From positions 39,104 through 103,103 of the forward strand of contig NZ_OMWA01000011.1 in NCBI RefSeq assembly GCF_900314615.1: 64,000 nucleotides of DNA, read 5' to 3'. The DNA comes from an uncultured Methanobrevibacter sp. (GTDB lineage: Archaea; Methanobacteriota; Methanobacteria; Methanobacteriales; Methanobacteriaceae). Of this stretch, positions 16,324 through 25,353 are shown one piece after another; the first letter of the stretch is position 1, and every line of letters begins with the position of its first letter. The notes under the pieces were generated by a model, which did not search any database, had not been told where the DNA came from, and worked only from the letters and a program-made list of their open reading frames with translations. The position numbers were made by a program, and so were the translations under genes.

Positions 16324-16614
16324 ATGCACGTAAAAGATTTACTTGATGATTTAGGATTAAGATTAAAATTGCCTCAGCACTGGTTTTCAACAGACATAAG
16401 CAACGATTTTGAAGAAGGGGAACTTGTCCAGAACGATGAAATAATCAAAATCGAAGCTCATGGAAAAGACAACAGAAAAGTTATTGTCATTGACGTTAAT
16501 GATGGAATGAGCGTTGTAACAGTATTTCCCGACGGTAAAGTCATTGGCGTTAAATACTTGAACAACAAGGATGATTTTGAATACATCGGAAAGCCATCTG
16601 AGCTTTATTACTGA
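16324..16614 (+). CDS. hypothetical protein, 96 aa
   Basis: A small soluble acidic protein (VKDLLDDLGLRLKLPQHWF at the N-terminus) with a predicted beta-rich second half (KVIVIDVNDGMSVVTVFPDG). No known family recognised. AAAGGAGT precedes the ATG at 16324 by 5 nt. An upstream in-frame ATG at 16285 overlaps the promoter-like AT stretch and is less likely. Transcribed alone between the nitroreductase and the MtrA gene. Confidence 0.7.
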   Translation: MHVKDLLDDLGLRLKLPQHWFSTDISNDFEEGELVQNDEIIKIEAHGKDNRKVIVIDVNDGMSVVTVFPDGKVIGVKYLNNKDDFEYIGKPSELYY

Positions 16615-16675
16615 TTTTTTAAAATTAAATTTATAATTTGTGTGGCTGGCGAAATTAAATTACATAATATTTAAA

Positions 16676-16714
16676 TATTTATAAAATATACTTAAAAACA
16701 ATACAATTAGGAGG
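16676..16714 (+). promoter_or_regulatory. TATA box and strong ribosome site of the mtrA-like gene
   Basis: ATTTATAAAATATA (16676-16689) is a good archaeal TATA box about 40 bp before the ATG. AGGAGG at 16709-16714 is a full Shine-Dalgarno sequence 8 nt from ATG 16723. Both indicate high expression. Confidence 0.6.
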
Positions 16715-16722
16715 ATAATACT

Positions 16723-17286
16723 ATGGCTGATAAAAAAGCTCCTGCAGATGGCTGGCCTGTAATCAGTGGCGATTACATTGTTGGGGACCCAGAAAGTCCA
16801 GTTGCAGTAACAACTCTTGCTTCACACATCGAAGCAGAACTTTCCGGAGCAGCTATTGCAGGACCATGTAAAACAGAAAACTTAGGTATCGAAAAAGTAG
16901 TTGCAAACATCATTTCAAATCCGAACATCCGCTTTCTGATTCTGGCGGGTGCGGAAGTGCAGGGACACATTACCGGTCAGAGTTTCAAGGCGCTTCATGA
17001 AAACGGTGCAGATCCTGATAAAAAGAAAATCATCGGAGCAACCGGAGCAATTCCTTTTGTTGAAAACGTTCCTCTCGAAGGTGTTGAAAGATTCCAGCAG
17101 CAGCTCGAAATTGTTGATTTGATTGATACTGAAGACATCGGTGCAATCCAGTCCAAAATCAACGAATGCGTTGAAAAGGATCCCGGCGCACTTGAAGCCG
17201 AACCGATTGTCATGGAAGTTGATGAAGAAAACGAGAAAATGGTAATTGTCGATAAAAAGAAAAAAGAAAAGAAGGCTGAAGCTTAG
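16723..17286 (+). CDS. MtrA-like corrinoid protein lacking the membrane anchor
   Basis: MtrA is the corrinoid-carrying subunit of the membrane-bound methyl-H4MPT:coenzyme M methyltransferase of methanogenesis. The corrinoid-ligating histidine is His82 in EVQGHITGQSF, and the N-terminal MtrA core is intact. Instead of the usual C-terminal transmembrane helix, this 187-residue protein ends in a Lys-rich tail (VDKKKKEKKAEA), so it should be soluble. It stands alone, not within an mtrEDCBAFGH operon. A methyl-carrier role for another methyltransferase is inference. TATA box and AGGAGG suggest strong expression. Confidence 0.85.
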   Translation: MADKKAPADGWPVISGDYIVGDPESPVAVTTLASHIEAELSGAAIAGPCKTENLGIEKVVANIISNPNIRFLILAGAEVQGHITGQSFKALHENGADPDKKKIIGATGAIPFVENVPLEGVERFQQQLEIVDLIDTEDIGAIQSKINECVEKDPGALEAEPIVMEVDEENEKMVIVDKKKKEKKAEA

Positions 17287-17650
17287 GCTTTGGCTTTTTA
17301 CTATTTTTTTACAGGATGATGTAATATATTTTTCACTAAAATATTTTCTCACTTCGCAGTATTTGTGCCTGTGCACATAATCACTTTTGTGTTTTTTCCT
17401 ACAAAATGCAGAAATAACACAAAACTTTATATACTAGTTTATGCATAAATTTAACCAACATGATGATACTTTGAATTTTTTAGGAAAATCATGTTAAAAT
17501 AGTTAAGTTTATATACTATTATGAATAATGTAATATTGCACCTTGTATTTTGTAGAAAAATGCAAGAACTTTTAGAAAGTTTTTTTCTAAAAAAGATTGT
17601 TGAACAACACCACATAATGTGGATTTTTATAAAAAAATAGGGGTGATAAT
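17287..17650 (+). other. intergenic region with two similar promoters and stacked inverted repeats
   Basis: No gene is visible. T-rich DNA at 17294-17310 probably ends the mtrA-like transcript. Two TATA boxes in similar contexts (TTTATATACTA near 17423 and 17507) lie 84 bp apart. Downstream are three inverted repeats: TTTTAGAAA/TTTCTAAAA (17570-17592), TTGTTGAACAA (about 17597-17607) and CCACATAATGTGG (17610-17622). They would form consecutive hairpins in the leader of the next gene, or serve as operators. Confidence 0.5.
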
Positions 17651-17998
17651 ATGAACCATAACCATTCAATTAACTGGAGTGACAAGGTAAAAAGCCTTGA
17701 TAAAAATATCAGAGATGAAATAGGCATCGAAGGTGAAAACGAAGCCAAGCACATCCTGATTAGAGTGCAGACAAAATCCGCCGAGGCGATTGAACCTGCA
17801 TTCATTGTTGGAGAGGATGAAACATTTCTCGACCTCTTTGTACTGTCCGCCCAGGGACACGGAATAACTTCAACTGCAGTGCTCAAGGACAACATTCAAA
17901 GTGTCGGAGTCATAGGAGGGGTGTCAGCAGAAAAGGTTGACCCTGCTGAAATACCTGAAAGCAGCCTTCTCGATGATGTTGATGGATTATACCAATAG
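17651..17998 (+). CDS. hypothetical protein, 115 aa
   Basis: I do not recognise this acidic soluble protein. The core (HILIRVQTKSAEAIEPAFIV, then GHGITSTAVLKDNIQSVGVI) looks alpha/beta. A histidine-containing N-terminus (MNHNHSINW) is notable. GGGGTGAT lies 4 nt before the ATG. The gene is preceded by a leader with three inverted repeats and two possible promoters. The HsdS-like gene follows 75 bp later on the same strand, so cotranscription is possible. Confidence 0.7.
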   Translation: MNHNHSINWSDKVKSLDKNIRDEIGIEGENEAKHILIRVQTKSAEAIEPAFIVGEDETFLDLFVLSAQGHGITSTAVLKDNIQSVGVIGGVSAEKVDPAEIPESSLLDDVDGLYQ

Positions 17999-18073
17999 AA
18001 TGCTTATTTCAGCCACCGCATTGTTTAGGGAAGCTCACCACTTCCCACACTAAACCAACTGAGGCGAAAAATC

Positions 18074-18640
18074 ATGAAAAAAGTCAAATTAGCACAAATT
18101 GCTGAAATCTCAACAGGCCTTTCATACAGAAGATATCTGGATGATGAAGGTAAGGAATTTGATGTAATACTTCAGAGATCAATAAAAAAAGACGGAATAA
18201 TTGAAGATTTCGAAAAAGTCAGAATGAATCCCAAATACATTAAACCACACCATATCACCAGACCTGGAGACATTCTGATGAAAATGCCATATCCCTATGA
18301 TGTAGTCTGCGTAAAGGAAAAAGGACTGGTTGTAAGTGACAGGATAGCTATCATACGCCTCGACAAGTTTAACCATCCACCATTCATAGCTCACCTGCTC
18401 ACCAACGCCCATGTTCAAAAGCAGCTTTATGAGCTTGCAAGTGCCGAAAGGATTGCTCATGCATCTCTCACACAAATCAAAGAGCTTGAGCTTGTCCTTC
18501 CAGACCTAATAACACAGAAAAAGTATGCAGAACTCCTTGATACTATAAACGAAAAGATCATCGAGGATTTGAAAGTAGTCGAATATGACCGAAGACTTAA
18601 AGAGGGAATACTCAACGAACTATGGGGTGAAATGCCATGA
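18074..18640 (+). CDS. half-size HsdS-like specificity protein
   Basis: Type I restriction specificity subunits read DNA with two target-recognition domains separated by coiled coils. This 188-residue protein contains one: KVKLAQIAEISTGLSYRRYL at the start, a central recognition domain, the AHASLTQIKELELVLPDL motif near 134, and a C-terminal coiled coil. It would need to dimerise to resemble a full HsdS. The GAGG site precedes ATG 18074. Its last codons overlap the ATG of the HsdM-like gene (ATGA), so the two are coupled. No HsdR is present. Confidence 0.8.
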   Translation: MKKVKLAQIAEISTGLSYRRYLDDEGKEFDVILQRSIKKDGIIEDFEKVRMNPKYIKPHHITRPGDILMKMPYPYDVVCVKEKGLVVSDRIAIIRLDKFNHPPFIAHLLTNAHVQKQLYELASAERIAHASLTQIKELELVLPDLITQKKYAELLDTINEKIIEDLKVVEYDRRLKEGILNELWGEMP

Positions 18641-20322
18641 GGAATAAATACTCCAACAATCTTCGCAATTTAAGGACAATTATCTCTAAAATCCGCCAGA
18701 TTCGCATAACTCCCGATATCTCCTATATGGTGGCCTACACATTTCTTTATAAATACTGCTCAGATTCACTGAAAGAATATCTCCTGATGCTGATTGAGGA
18801 TAAGGCCATAACTCTGGATGAGGCATACTCTGACGAAAAGTGCCTGAAAATGTTTAAATCCCAGTCAATCCAGAAACACGGATTTTTCATAAACAGTCCT
18901 GACTGCTTTTTTGATGAGGTAATAAACAGGAGCTTTTCTGAAAATTACTTTGTATATACATTCTTCAAATCATTTTCCGGAAGTATAGAGTTTGGTGAGA
19001 AATCAAACTATGAAAAATACTTCCATTTCATATTTGACGTATTAAAGGATGTTGTCAACTTCAACAAATATGAATTTGAAGGGGAAAACCATATCATTGT
19101 CAAGGATATTGTCTATGCCATATCCAAGATGGATGTTTTTGAAAGGGAATATCCCTTCGAAAAGGTATTTGACAGACTGTGCGAGTCACGTCTTTTTAGA
19201 ATTGACACTGATCCGGATTATATAACTTCAATTCTATCATCTCTGATAGCTGAAAGCAGATATTCAATTGGCGATATCTACAATCCATTTTTAAACGATG
19301 CATCAGCACTGATTGATCTTTCTTACCGCTATAATGCAGGATTCAGACATATCTATGCAAGAAGCAATGACAGATTAACATACTGCACAAATATCGTCAA
19401 GTTCACAATTGGATATTATGATATGGATAGCGTATTTCTCGAATTCGGCTCTCCTTTTGAAGCAATGGATATTTCCGGAAAATCCTTTGACGTTATAACT
19501 GCAAGAATTCCTCCAATCACAAATAAAAATTTTCAAAGACTCAGCAGGGCTCAAAGCATGGAGATTGCAAAGCAGAACAAAAGAAAAGAGCTTCAAAGTC
19601 TCCTGGCAGATAACTTCAACATTGACGAAGAGTCATTTTCAAATGATTCGGAGCTAAATAGCACTATCGAAAGTCTAGTTGACAAGATTGACCTTGAAGA
19701 GGAATCAAAAGTCCAGTTTAGAGGAGAATATGCAAGCCTGCAGGATAATGAATATCTCTTTTTGATTAATCTTATCAACTCTTTAAATGATGACGGAATA
19801 ATGGCTGTTGCAATGTCTCAAAGCATTCTTTTCAAAAACACACTCAGGACTTTAAGAAAATATCTCACATATGAAAAAAACTATATCGATGTTATAATCA
19901 ACATCCCGAATGAGCTTTCAAGACGCAAAAGCTCAGATATTGTAGTTATATTTAAAAAGGACAGGGTTTCAGATGACATTCTTTTTATAGACATGTCAAC
20001 AGACTACAACCTCAAAAAAGAAAGATATACTGTTCCGGGACTTTTCAAAAGGAATCTTACATTTGACTTGGAATCCCTTAAATATCTTGTAGATGTCTAT
20101 AAAAAACGTGAAATTGTGGATAAATACTCAAGTATTGTCAGTATGCCGGAAATCTGTAAAAATGATTTCAATCTGTCAATTTCAAGATATGTCGATACCT
20201 TTGAAGGGGAATTCATCAGACTTGAAGATTTAAAAAATGAAAAGAAAGAAATCACATTAAATATCAAAAAATTAAATTTAAAAATAGATAGGATGATGGA
20301 TGAGCTGAATCTTAGAAAATGA
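18637..20322 (+). CDS. HsdM-like protein with degenerate methyltransferase motifs
   Basis: The 561-residue protein follows the layout of HsdM: helical N-domain, methyltransferase fold, C-terminal coiled coil (LDLEDLKNEKKEITLN-like end). Yet the SAM-binding motif normally DPxCGxGG reads IYNPFLNDASALI with no glycines, and the catalytic NPP(F/Y) motif reads ITARIPPI, so the catalytic Asn is gone. It should not methylate DNA. Coupled to a half HsdS, it may form a sequence-specific DNA-binding complex. Decay alone is unlikely to explain it, because the frame is intact over 1.7 kb. Role unknown. Confidence 0.75.
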   Translation: MRNKYSNNLRNLRTIISKIRQIRITPDISYMVAYTFLYKYCSDSLKEYLLMLIEDKAITLDEAYSDEKCLKMFKSQSIQKHGFFINSPDCFFDEVINRSFSENYFVYTFFKSFSGSIEFGEKSNYEKYFHFIFDVLKDVVNFNKYEFEGENHIIVKDIVYAISKMDVFEREYPFEKVFDRLCESRLFRIDTDPDYITSILSSLIAESRYSIGDIYNPFLNDASALIDLSYRYNAGFRHIYARSNDRLTYCTNIVKFTIGYYDMDSVFLEFGSPFEAMDISGKSFDVITARIPPITNKNFQRLSRAQSMEIAKQNKRKELQSLLADNFNIDEESFSNDSELNSTIESLVDKIDLEEESKVQFRGEYASLQDNEYLFLINLINSLNDDGIMAVAMSQSILFKNTLRTLRKYLTYEKNYIDVIINIPNELSRRKSSDIVVIFKKDRVSDDILFIDMSTDYNLKKERYTVPGLFKRNLTFDLESLKYLVDVYKKREIVDKYSSIVSMPEICKNDFNLSISRYVDTFEGEFIRLEDLKNEKKEITLNIKKLNLKIDRMMDELNLRK

Positions 20323-21247
20323 TTCTCTCATCAGCTCCTTCGCCATTTTTGTCGTTAATAGCAATTTTTTCAGATGCGTTTTTAAAGTATGACATGTGTA
20401 TCATTTCATCCTGGTAAGTGTAGATTTTTCCAAGACCTTCTGAATTTTCAAATTCAAGCACTTCTTCCATGCCGTTGCTTTTTCCTGCATTAAACTCACT
20501 GTCTAAAGCATCTGAAACAAGACTTTTTGCCTCATCGGTGTTGATTGTAAAAACTGAATCGTTAATGTTAATGTCAATCAGATAGCTTTTTAAAATCTTT
20601 TCATGGTATTCCTTATAGATTGGGGAATTTAAAAAGATTTCAAAACCTTTAATTTCACCGTCAACAATTATCACAACACCGTTCTGTTTATCTTCAATTT
20701 TAAAGTGGGTTAATGCTTCATCAAGGTCCATTTTTGCATTGTCATAGCTTTCACTCATTGCCTGTGTCGGGGAAGAAAATGACCTTTCGACTTCAAGGCA
20801 TTCTATTGAATCCCAGACTGCCTGCTGGTCGCTCATATTATTTCTGCTTGCAACTTCTTTTGATGAACGTGTTCTGTAGTTTGCCATATAATTGGACTGT
20901 ACAAATTCATGCTTGTAGCCCCAGCGTCCATGTTCTGTACAGTTGACAGGAATCGGCTTTTCACTCTCAGGTGCTATAAGAATTGTTGCACTGACAATAC
21001 GATTCTGGTCACCTCCAATGATTTCTTCACCGTCAACTAAAATAAGGGGAGTTACTGAGCTGTTTTTAACAATCAGGGTATTTACAGTTGAGTGTTCACA
21101 TTCCTTAACTTCCACAAGGTCCAGTTCAAAACCTTTTTTAAGGGTCAGTATGTCGAATTTATATGATGGGGGAGTCATTACTGGAATTATTGTAACGTTT
21201 CTATGTGTTTGAGGACTCATCAGTGTGATGTCATCTCCTGCAATCAT
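20312..21247 (-). CDS. ARPP-1 domain protein
   Basis: The 311-residue protein matches the ARPP-1 domain: LVDGEEIIGGDQNRIV near residue 72 and IPVNCTEHGRWGYKHEF near 98 are its characteristic stretches. The biochemical function of ARPP-1 is not established. It is associated by genome context with ADP-ribosylglycohydrolase and phosphatase-type proteins. Its ATG follows the stop of the HIRAN gene with no gap (TAAATG), so the two are cotranscribed. The 3' end overlaps the convergent HsdM-like gene by 11 bp. Confidence 0.75.
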   Translation of the reverse strand: MIAGDDITLMSPQTHRNVTIIPVMTPPSYKFDILTLKKGFELDLVEVKECEHSTVNTLIVKNSSVTPLILVDGEEIIGGDQNRIVSATILIAPESEKPIPVNCTEHGRWGYKHEFVQSNYMANYRTRSSKEVASRNNMSDQQAVWDSIECLEVERSFSSPTQAMSESYDNAKMDLDEALTHFKIEDKQNGVVIIVDGEIKGFEIFLNSPIYKEYHEKILKSYLIDININDSVFTINTDEAKSLVSDALDSEFNAGKSNGMEEVLEFENSEGLGKIYTYQDEMIHMSYFKNASEKIAINDKNGEGADERIIF

Positions 21248-21643
21248 TTACATTCCTCCGAAATGCTTTTTAATGAAATCCAAATCGATTTTTGCTTCGT
21301 TTTCAACAAGATAATGTACGTCACTTTCAGGATCTTCCACTTCTTTTATGTATTCATCGGCAGTGAGAATTTTAGCAATTGCAGTTGATCCGCTTACGAA
21401 TTTGATTGATGCGAAGTATTCGTCATTGATTTTATCGTATAGTCTTCCTGCACTCATTGTTCCTTTGATGACGGTTCTTGTGCTGTTTGCTATGTATCCT
21501 ATTTTTCCGAAATATCTCATTTCACATCTTATAGCTTCGGTATCGTATTTGTTGTCAGGTTCCTTTACAAGCTTTACGATTCCGTTAAGTTTCAATGGCT
21601 TTTCACCATGCAGGTCATTAAATGATGTTATTGTAATGTACAT
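21248..21643 (-). CDS. stand-alone HIRAN-domain protein
   Basis: HIRAN domains bind single-stranded or stalled-fork DNA ends in eukaryotic helicases and also occur as small bacterial and archaeal proteins. Here LVKEPDNKYDTEAIRC (about residues 25-40) followed by GKIGYIAN is the family pattern. The 131-residue protein has an extra acidic C-terminal part. GGTGAT lies upstream of the ATG. It is the first gene of a two-gene unit with the ARPP-1 protein. A role in DNA damage sensing is inference. Confidence 0.7.
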   Translation of the reverse strand: MYITITSFNDLHGEKPLKLNGIVKLVKEPDNKYDTEAIRCEMRYFGKIGYIANSTRTVIKGTMSAGRLYDKINDEYFASIKFVSGSTAIAKILTADEYIKEVEDPESDVHYLVENEAKIDLDFIKKHFGGM

Positions 21644-21681
21644 ATTATCACCTTGTGTATATATTGTGAATTTTTTAATAT

Positions 21682-23622
21682 TTAAATGTTTCTAAAGAAA
21701 TTGTTGATATTTTCCCTGTGACCTATAAAGAGTATCAAATCATCTTCCAGGAACTTGAAATCCGGTTTGACTTCAATAAAAGTATCTTTTCCACGAACGA
21801 CTCCGGTTACCTTCAGATTATGCTCTTCAAATGGGAAATCGTCAAGATGGGCATTTTCACTGACTCTTAAGGAGTCGATTTCCAGATCTGTGTATTTGTG
21901 GTTGAGGTATGTCTCGATGTCTTCGCTTGTAACGGTTCTGAATGCATCATAGTTGTCTGACCTTAAATCATTCAGGGCATCAGCAATTTCATCTGAATCC
22001 TTGTTGTAGTAGTCCATGATTCTTGTAAACATCATAATACTTGTTTCAAACTCTTTTGGAATTACCTCGTCAGCTCCTGCCTCAATTACTTCGTTGATGT
22101 TTCTCAGATATTTTGTACGTACGATAATGTGGATGTCAGGATTAAGGCGTCTTGCAGCATCGATTGTTTTAAGTGTTCCCTCATAGGTGGATGCTGAAAT
22201 GACTATGCACTGAGCTGAGGTAATGTTGAGCTCTTTTAAGACACTTTCGTTTGATGCATTTCCGTAAATGATAGGTATTCCCAAAGCCTGCTGGTTTTCA
22301 ACAATGACTGGATTCATGTCAACGATGCGGTAGGGAATCTTGAATTCACTGCAGGCCTTTGCCATCTGTTTTCCGTTACGCCCCATACCTACAAGAATTA
22401 CATGGTCTTTAATTTCACGGGGACTTTCTATCTCTTCAGGAAGGCTTTTAAGATCACTGTCAACCTTGAAGTAGTCTATTCTGGATATTGCAGAAACGAT
22501 TTTAGGCGTAAGCTTTTCTAAAAACGGTGTTGATGACATTGTAAGGATGCTCACACCCAGAAATATTGAGAAAAACTCATTTGTCATAAGTCCATAGGTC
22601 ATTCCTTCACGGGCCAGTACAAAGGAAAATTCCCCAATTTGGCTTAAAAGGATTGCAATACTGACTGATATTTTTGTAGGCAGTTTAAGAGCCATTCCTG
22701 TTATAAGTGTTGCTGTAAAGTTGATAAGTAATATTACAACTGTCAGAGCAATGATAATGCCTATGTTTGCAAGGAAAAGATGGAGATTGACCATCAGACC
22801 GATACTTATGAAAAACAGGCTCATGAACACGTCCTGGAAAGGCTGGATGTATCCCAGTGTCTGGTGGGAATATTCGGTATTTGAAATGAGAAGTCCTGCC
22901 AGAAACGCTCCAAGTTCGGGTCCGATTCCGATAAGGCTTGTTGCAAATGTTGTTCCCATGCAGATGAACAGTGTCAGAAGCATAAAGAGATCCCTGTTTT
23001 TTGTACGGGCAGAATCTCTAAGGGCAAGAGGTATGAACCATTTTGCTCCAACATAGATTATCACTGCCAATCCCAGATATTTTAAAATCAGTGTCGGAAG
23101 TGCATTTATGACTAAGTCCTGGCCTCCTAATAATGGGGTAATTAAAATAACGATAATTACTGCAATATCCTGGAAAATCAGAATACCCAGTGTCACTCTT
23201 CCCTGAACTGAATGGGTGATGCGCTTTTGCTGCATGACTTTCATCACAATTGCTGTTGATGAAAATGCAACGAGAAGTCCTAAAAATACGGCGCTGTTTA
23301 AATTCAGCCCTAAAACAAGGCCAAGCAGTGTTATCAGGGCGGTTGTAATGACTACCTGCAGTATCCCTCCAACAAGAGCATACTTCTTGATTGCCGAGAA
23401 CTTTTCGGCTGAAAACTCAAGACCGATTATAAACAGCAGAAATATCACTCCAAGCTCAGAAAGGCTTGAAATCATACTGGTGTCGTTAATTACATGTCCC
23501 AGTACGATTCCTGTTATAAAAAGGCCAATCATTGTTGGCAATTTAAGTTTATTGAAAATAAGCAGCACGAATACGGCTGTTATAAGAATCATTGATATGT
23601 TTTTAAGCAATAAAATATCCAT
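21682..23622 (-). CDS. CPA2 cation:proton antiporter with TrkA-N and TrkA-C domains
   Basis: A KefB/KefC-type monovalent cation/proton antiporter of 646 residues. About 12 membrane segments fill residues 1-385 (VIFLLFIIGLEFSAEKF, AFSSTAIVMKVMQQ). A Rossmann RCK domain begins at VILVGMGRNGKQMAKAC near 408 and binds a nucleotide. An RCK-C domain ends the protein. It would exchange K+ or Na+ for protons under nucleotide control. GAGG precedes ATG 23622. Monocistronic. Which cation is carried cannot be read. Confidence 0.92.
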   Translation of the reverse strand: MDILLLKNISMILITAVFVLLIFNKLKLPTMIGLFITGIVLGHVINDTSMISSLSELGVIFLLFIIGLEFSAEKFSAIKKYALVGGILQVVITTALITLLGLVLGLNLNSAVFLGLLVAFSSTAIVMKVMQQKRITHSVQGRVTLGILIFQDIAVIIVILITPLLGGQDLVINALPTLILKYLGLAVIIYVGAKWFIPLALRDSARTKNRDLFMLLTLFICMGTTFATSLIGIGPELGAFLAGLLISNTEYSHQTLGYIQPFQDVFMSLFFISIGLMVNLHLFLANIGIIIALTVVILLINFTATLITGMALKLPTKISVSIAILLSQIGEFSFVLAREGMTYGLMTNEFFSIFLGVSILTMSSTPFLEKLTPKIVSAISRIDYFKVDSDLKSLPEEIESPREIKDHVILVGMGRNGKQMAKACSEFKIPYRIVDMNPVIVENQQALGIPIIYGNASNESVLKELNITSAQCIVISASTYEGTLKTIDAARRLNPDIHIIVRTKYLRNINEVIEAGADEVIPKEFETSIMMFTRIMDYYNKDSDEIADALNDLRSDNYDAFRTVTSEDIETYLNHKYTDLEIDSLRVSENAHLDDFPFEEHNLKVTGVVRGKDTFIEVKPDFKFLEDDLILFIGHRENINNFFRNI

Positions 23623-23761
23623 TTTTTCCTCGTGTTTAATTAGGTATATTAAATCAATATATTGTCAGTTATATATTTTTTACATCAATATAATTTTAAT
23701 TAAGTGTCAGGTAATAGTTAAAGTAATGCTGTGGTGTTAAAAAGAAAAAGGTGTAGTAGAT

Positions 23762-24373
23762 TTAAATTCTACTAACTTTAATTAAAGATTCGACAGGAAT
23801 GCCTTCAATTTCTGAAAGTCCCGCTTTATCAATGAGGACAACAACGCATGTTGGCTCTCCACCTAAATCTTTTACTGTGTGGATTACTTCACGTGCTGTT
23901 TTTCCACTGGTAATGACGTCATCTACAATAACGACTTTTTTGCCTTCGACAGTTCCGAAGTTGGTACTGATTGTTCCTTCGTCATCGCTTTCATCAGTAT
24001 CTTTTCTGTGTTTGTTAGGGTGGAAAATAGCAAGGGATGTGTCGAATCCAGTCAAGTCTTCTAAAAATTCAGTCATTACGGTTGCAAATGGAATACCGCT
24101 GACTGCAATTCCGCAGACAACTTCCGCATCACCATGTGCAATTGCCAAATCGCTTAAAGCGCCTGAAACATAACTTAAACGGGTTGAATTTCCGCCGATG
24201 CTTTTCCAGTTAATTGCAAAGTCTCCAGGAGCTTCAGCTTTTACTTCAGCTGTTTTTTGAAGGGTAAGCCATCTGGCAGTGTCCATACTTACATTAAGTT
24301 CGTCAGCAATTTCTCCGGTTGTAAATCCGTGTTGTCTAAGTTCTTGAGCCTTTTGAATTAATTTTTGTTTCAC
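23762..24373 (-). CDS. gfcR: GfcR-type regulator (HTH plus phosphoribosyltransferase-like domain)
   Basis: Residues 1-40 form a helix-turn-helix (HGFTTGEIADELNVSMDTAR). The rest is a type I phosphoribosyltransferase fold with the PRPP loop VVIVDDVITSGKTA at 147-160. This architecture is that of archaeal PyrE-like/GfcR proteins. The haloarchaeal member regulates sugar metabolism, and methanogen members are often labelled orotate phosphoribosyltransferase-like. It is the third gene of a unit with hemC and a Gfo/Idh oxidoreductase, 9 nt downstream of the latter. Its regulon here is unknown. Confidence 0.85.
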   Translation of the reverse strand: MKQKLIQKAQELRQHGFTTGEIADELNVSMDTARWLTLQKTAEVKAEAPGDFAINWKSIGGNSTRLSYVSGALSDLAIAHGDAEVVCGIAVSGIPFATVMTEFLEDLTGFDTSLAIFHPNKHRKDTDESDDEGTISTNFGTVEGKKVVIVDDVITSGKTAREVIHTVKDLGGEPTCVVVLIDKAGLSEIEGIPVESLIKVSRI

Positions 24374-24382
24374 ACTATCACC

Positions 24383-25339
24383 TTATTCCAGTTCATCAAA
24401 ACTAATTGGTTTATGTTCTTTAGAAGATCTGTTAGCAGCAATAACCATTTTAAGAGCTTTAAGTCCATCTTCACCTGTAATTTCAGGTTCCAAATCATTC
24501 ACAACAGCGTTAAGGAATGATTTTAACTCTCCTTTCAATGGTTCTTCATGTTTGATTTCAATATCCTGAGCGAATTTACCGAATACTTCAATACTTTGTT
24601 TGATGTAGTCAACGGAAATGATTCCTGCAGTACCGGTAAGTTCCAGTTCTCTACGTTTGTACGGAGTTAACCAGTTTACTTCAATAATACCTGTTGATTC
24701 GTTTTCAAAGTTAACCATAATCTCTGCATGGTCTTCAAATTCAGAGTCGTCAAAACTGCAGTTCATTGAACCGTATACCTGAATGACTTCTTCTTCAAAG
24801 AGATAATTCATAATGTCCAAATCGTGAATAGCTAAATCGATTGATACTCCTACATCCTTGATTCTTGGTGGGAGAGGTCCTACTCTTTTTGCAAATGCTG
24901 ATACTACATCTCCAATTACTCCGTCATCAATAAGTTCTTTAGCTTTTTGAACTGCCGGGTTAAATCGCTCTACATGTCCGGTTGCAAGCATTACTCCAGC
25001 TTCTTTTGCAGCAGCAATCATTTCTTCTGCTTCATTTAATGTAAATGCGATTGGTTTTTCAACAAGTACGTGCTTTTTAGCCTTGATAGCTTCCATTACC
25101 ACAGCATGGTGGAAAGTGGTCGGTACACATACGCTTACAGCTTCGATTTCCGGGTTTTTAAGTAGTTCGCAATAATCCGTATATCCTTTGGCACCATATT
25201 TTCTTTCTATTTTCTTAAGTGCTCTTTCACTAACGTCAGAAACAGCAATTAAATCTGCCTCTTCCATCTTATGATATACACGGACATGGTTTTCACCCAT
25301 AGCTCCTACTCCGATAACTCCTACTTTAACAGTTTTCAC
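24383..25339 (-). CDS. Gfo/Idh/MocA family dehydrogenase
   Basis: An NAD(P)-dependent sugar-type oxidoreductase of 318 residues. The N-terminal Rossmann fold has VGVIGVGAMGENHVRVYH. The family motif EKPIAFTLNEAEEMI lies near residue 95. DVGVSIDLAIHDLDIMNYLF near 160 carries the usual D...HD active-site histidine. Methanobacterial relatives are thought to oxidise UDP-N-acetylglucosamine at C3, which would fit wall or lipid sugar synthesis, but the substrate here is inference. It sits 14 nt after hemC and 9 nt before gfcR. Confidence 0.88.
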   Translation of the reverse strand: MKTVKVGVIGVGAMGENHVRVYHKMEEADLIAVSDVSERALKKIERKYGAKGYTDYCELLKNPEIEAVSVCVPTTFHHAVVMEAIKAKKHVLVEKPIAFTLNEAEEMIAAAKEAGVMLATGHVERFNPAVQKAKELIDDGVIGDVVSAFAKRVGPLPPRIKDVGVSIDLAIHDLDIMNYLFEEEVIQVYGSMNCSFDDSEFEDHAEIMVNFENESTGIIEVNWLTPYKRRELELTGTAGIISVDYIKQSIEVFGKFAQDIEIKHEEPLKGELKSFLNAVVNDLEPEITGEDGLKALKMVIAANRSSKEHKPISFDELE

Positions 25340-25353
25340 TACAATTCCTCCGT

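Noticed and set aside
18074..20322. Functional type I restriction-modification system
   Set aside because: HsdR is absent and the methyltransferase motifs of the M-like protein are lost.
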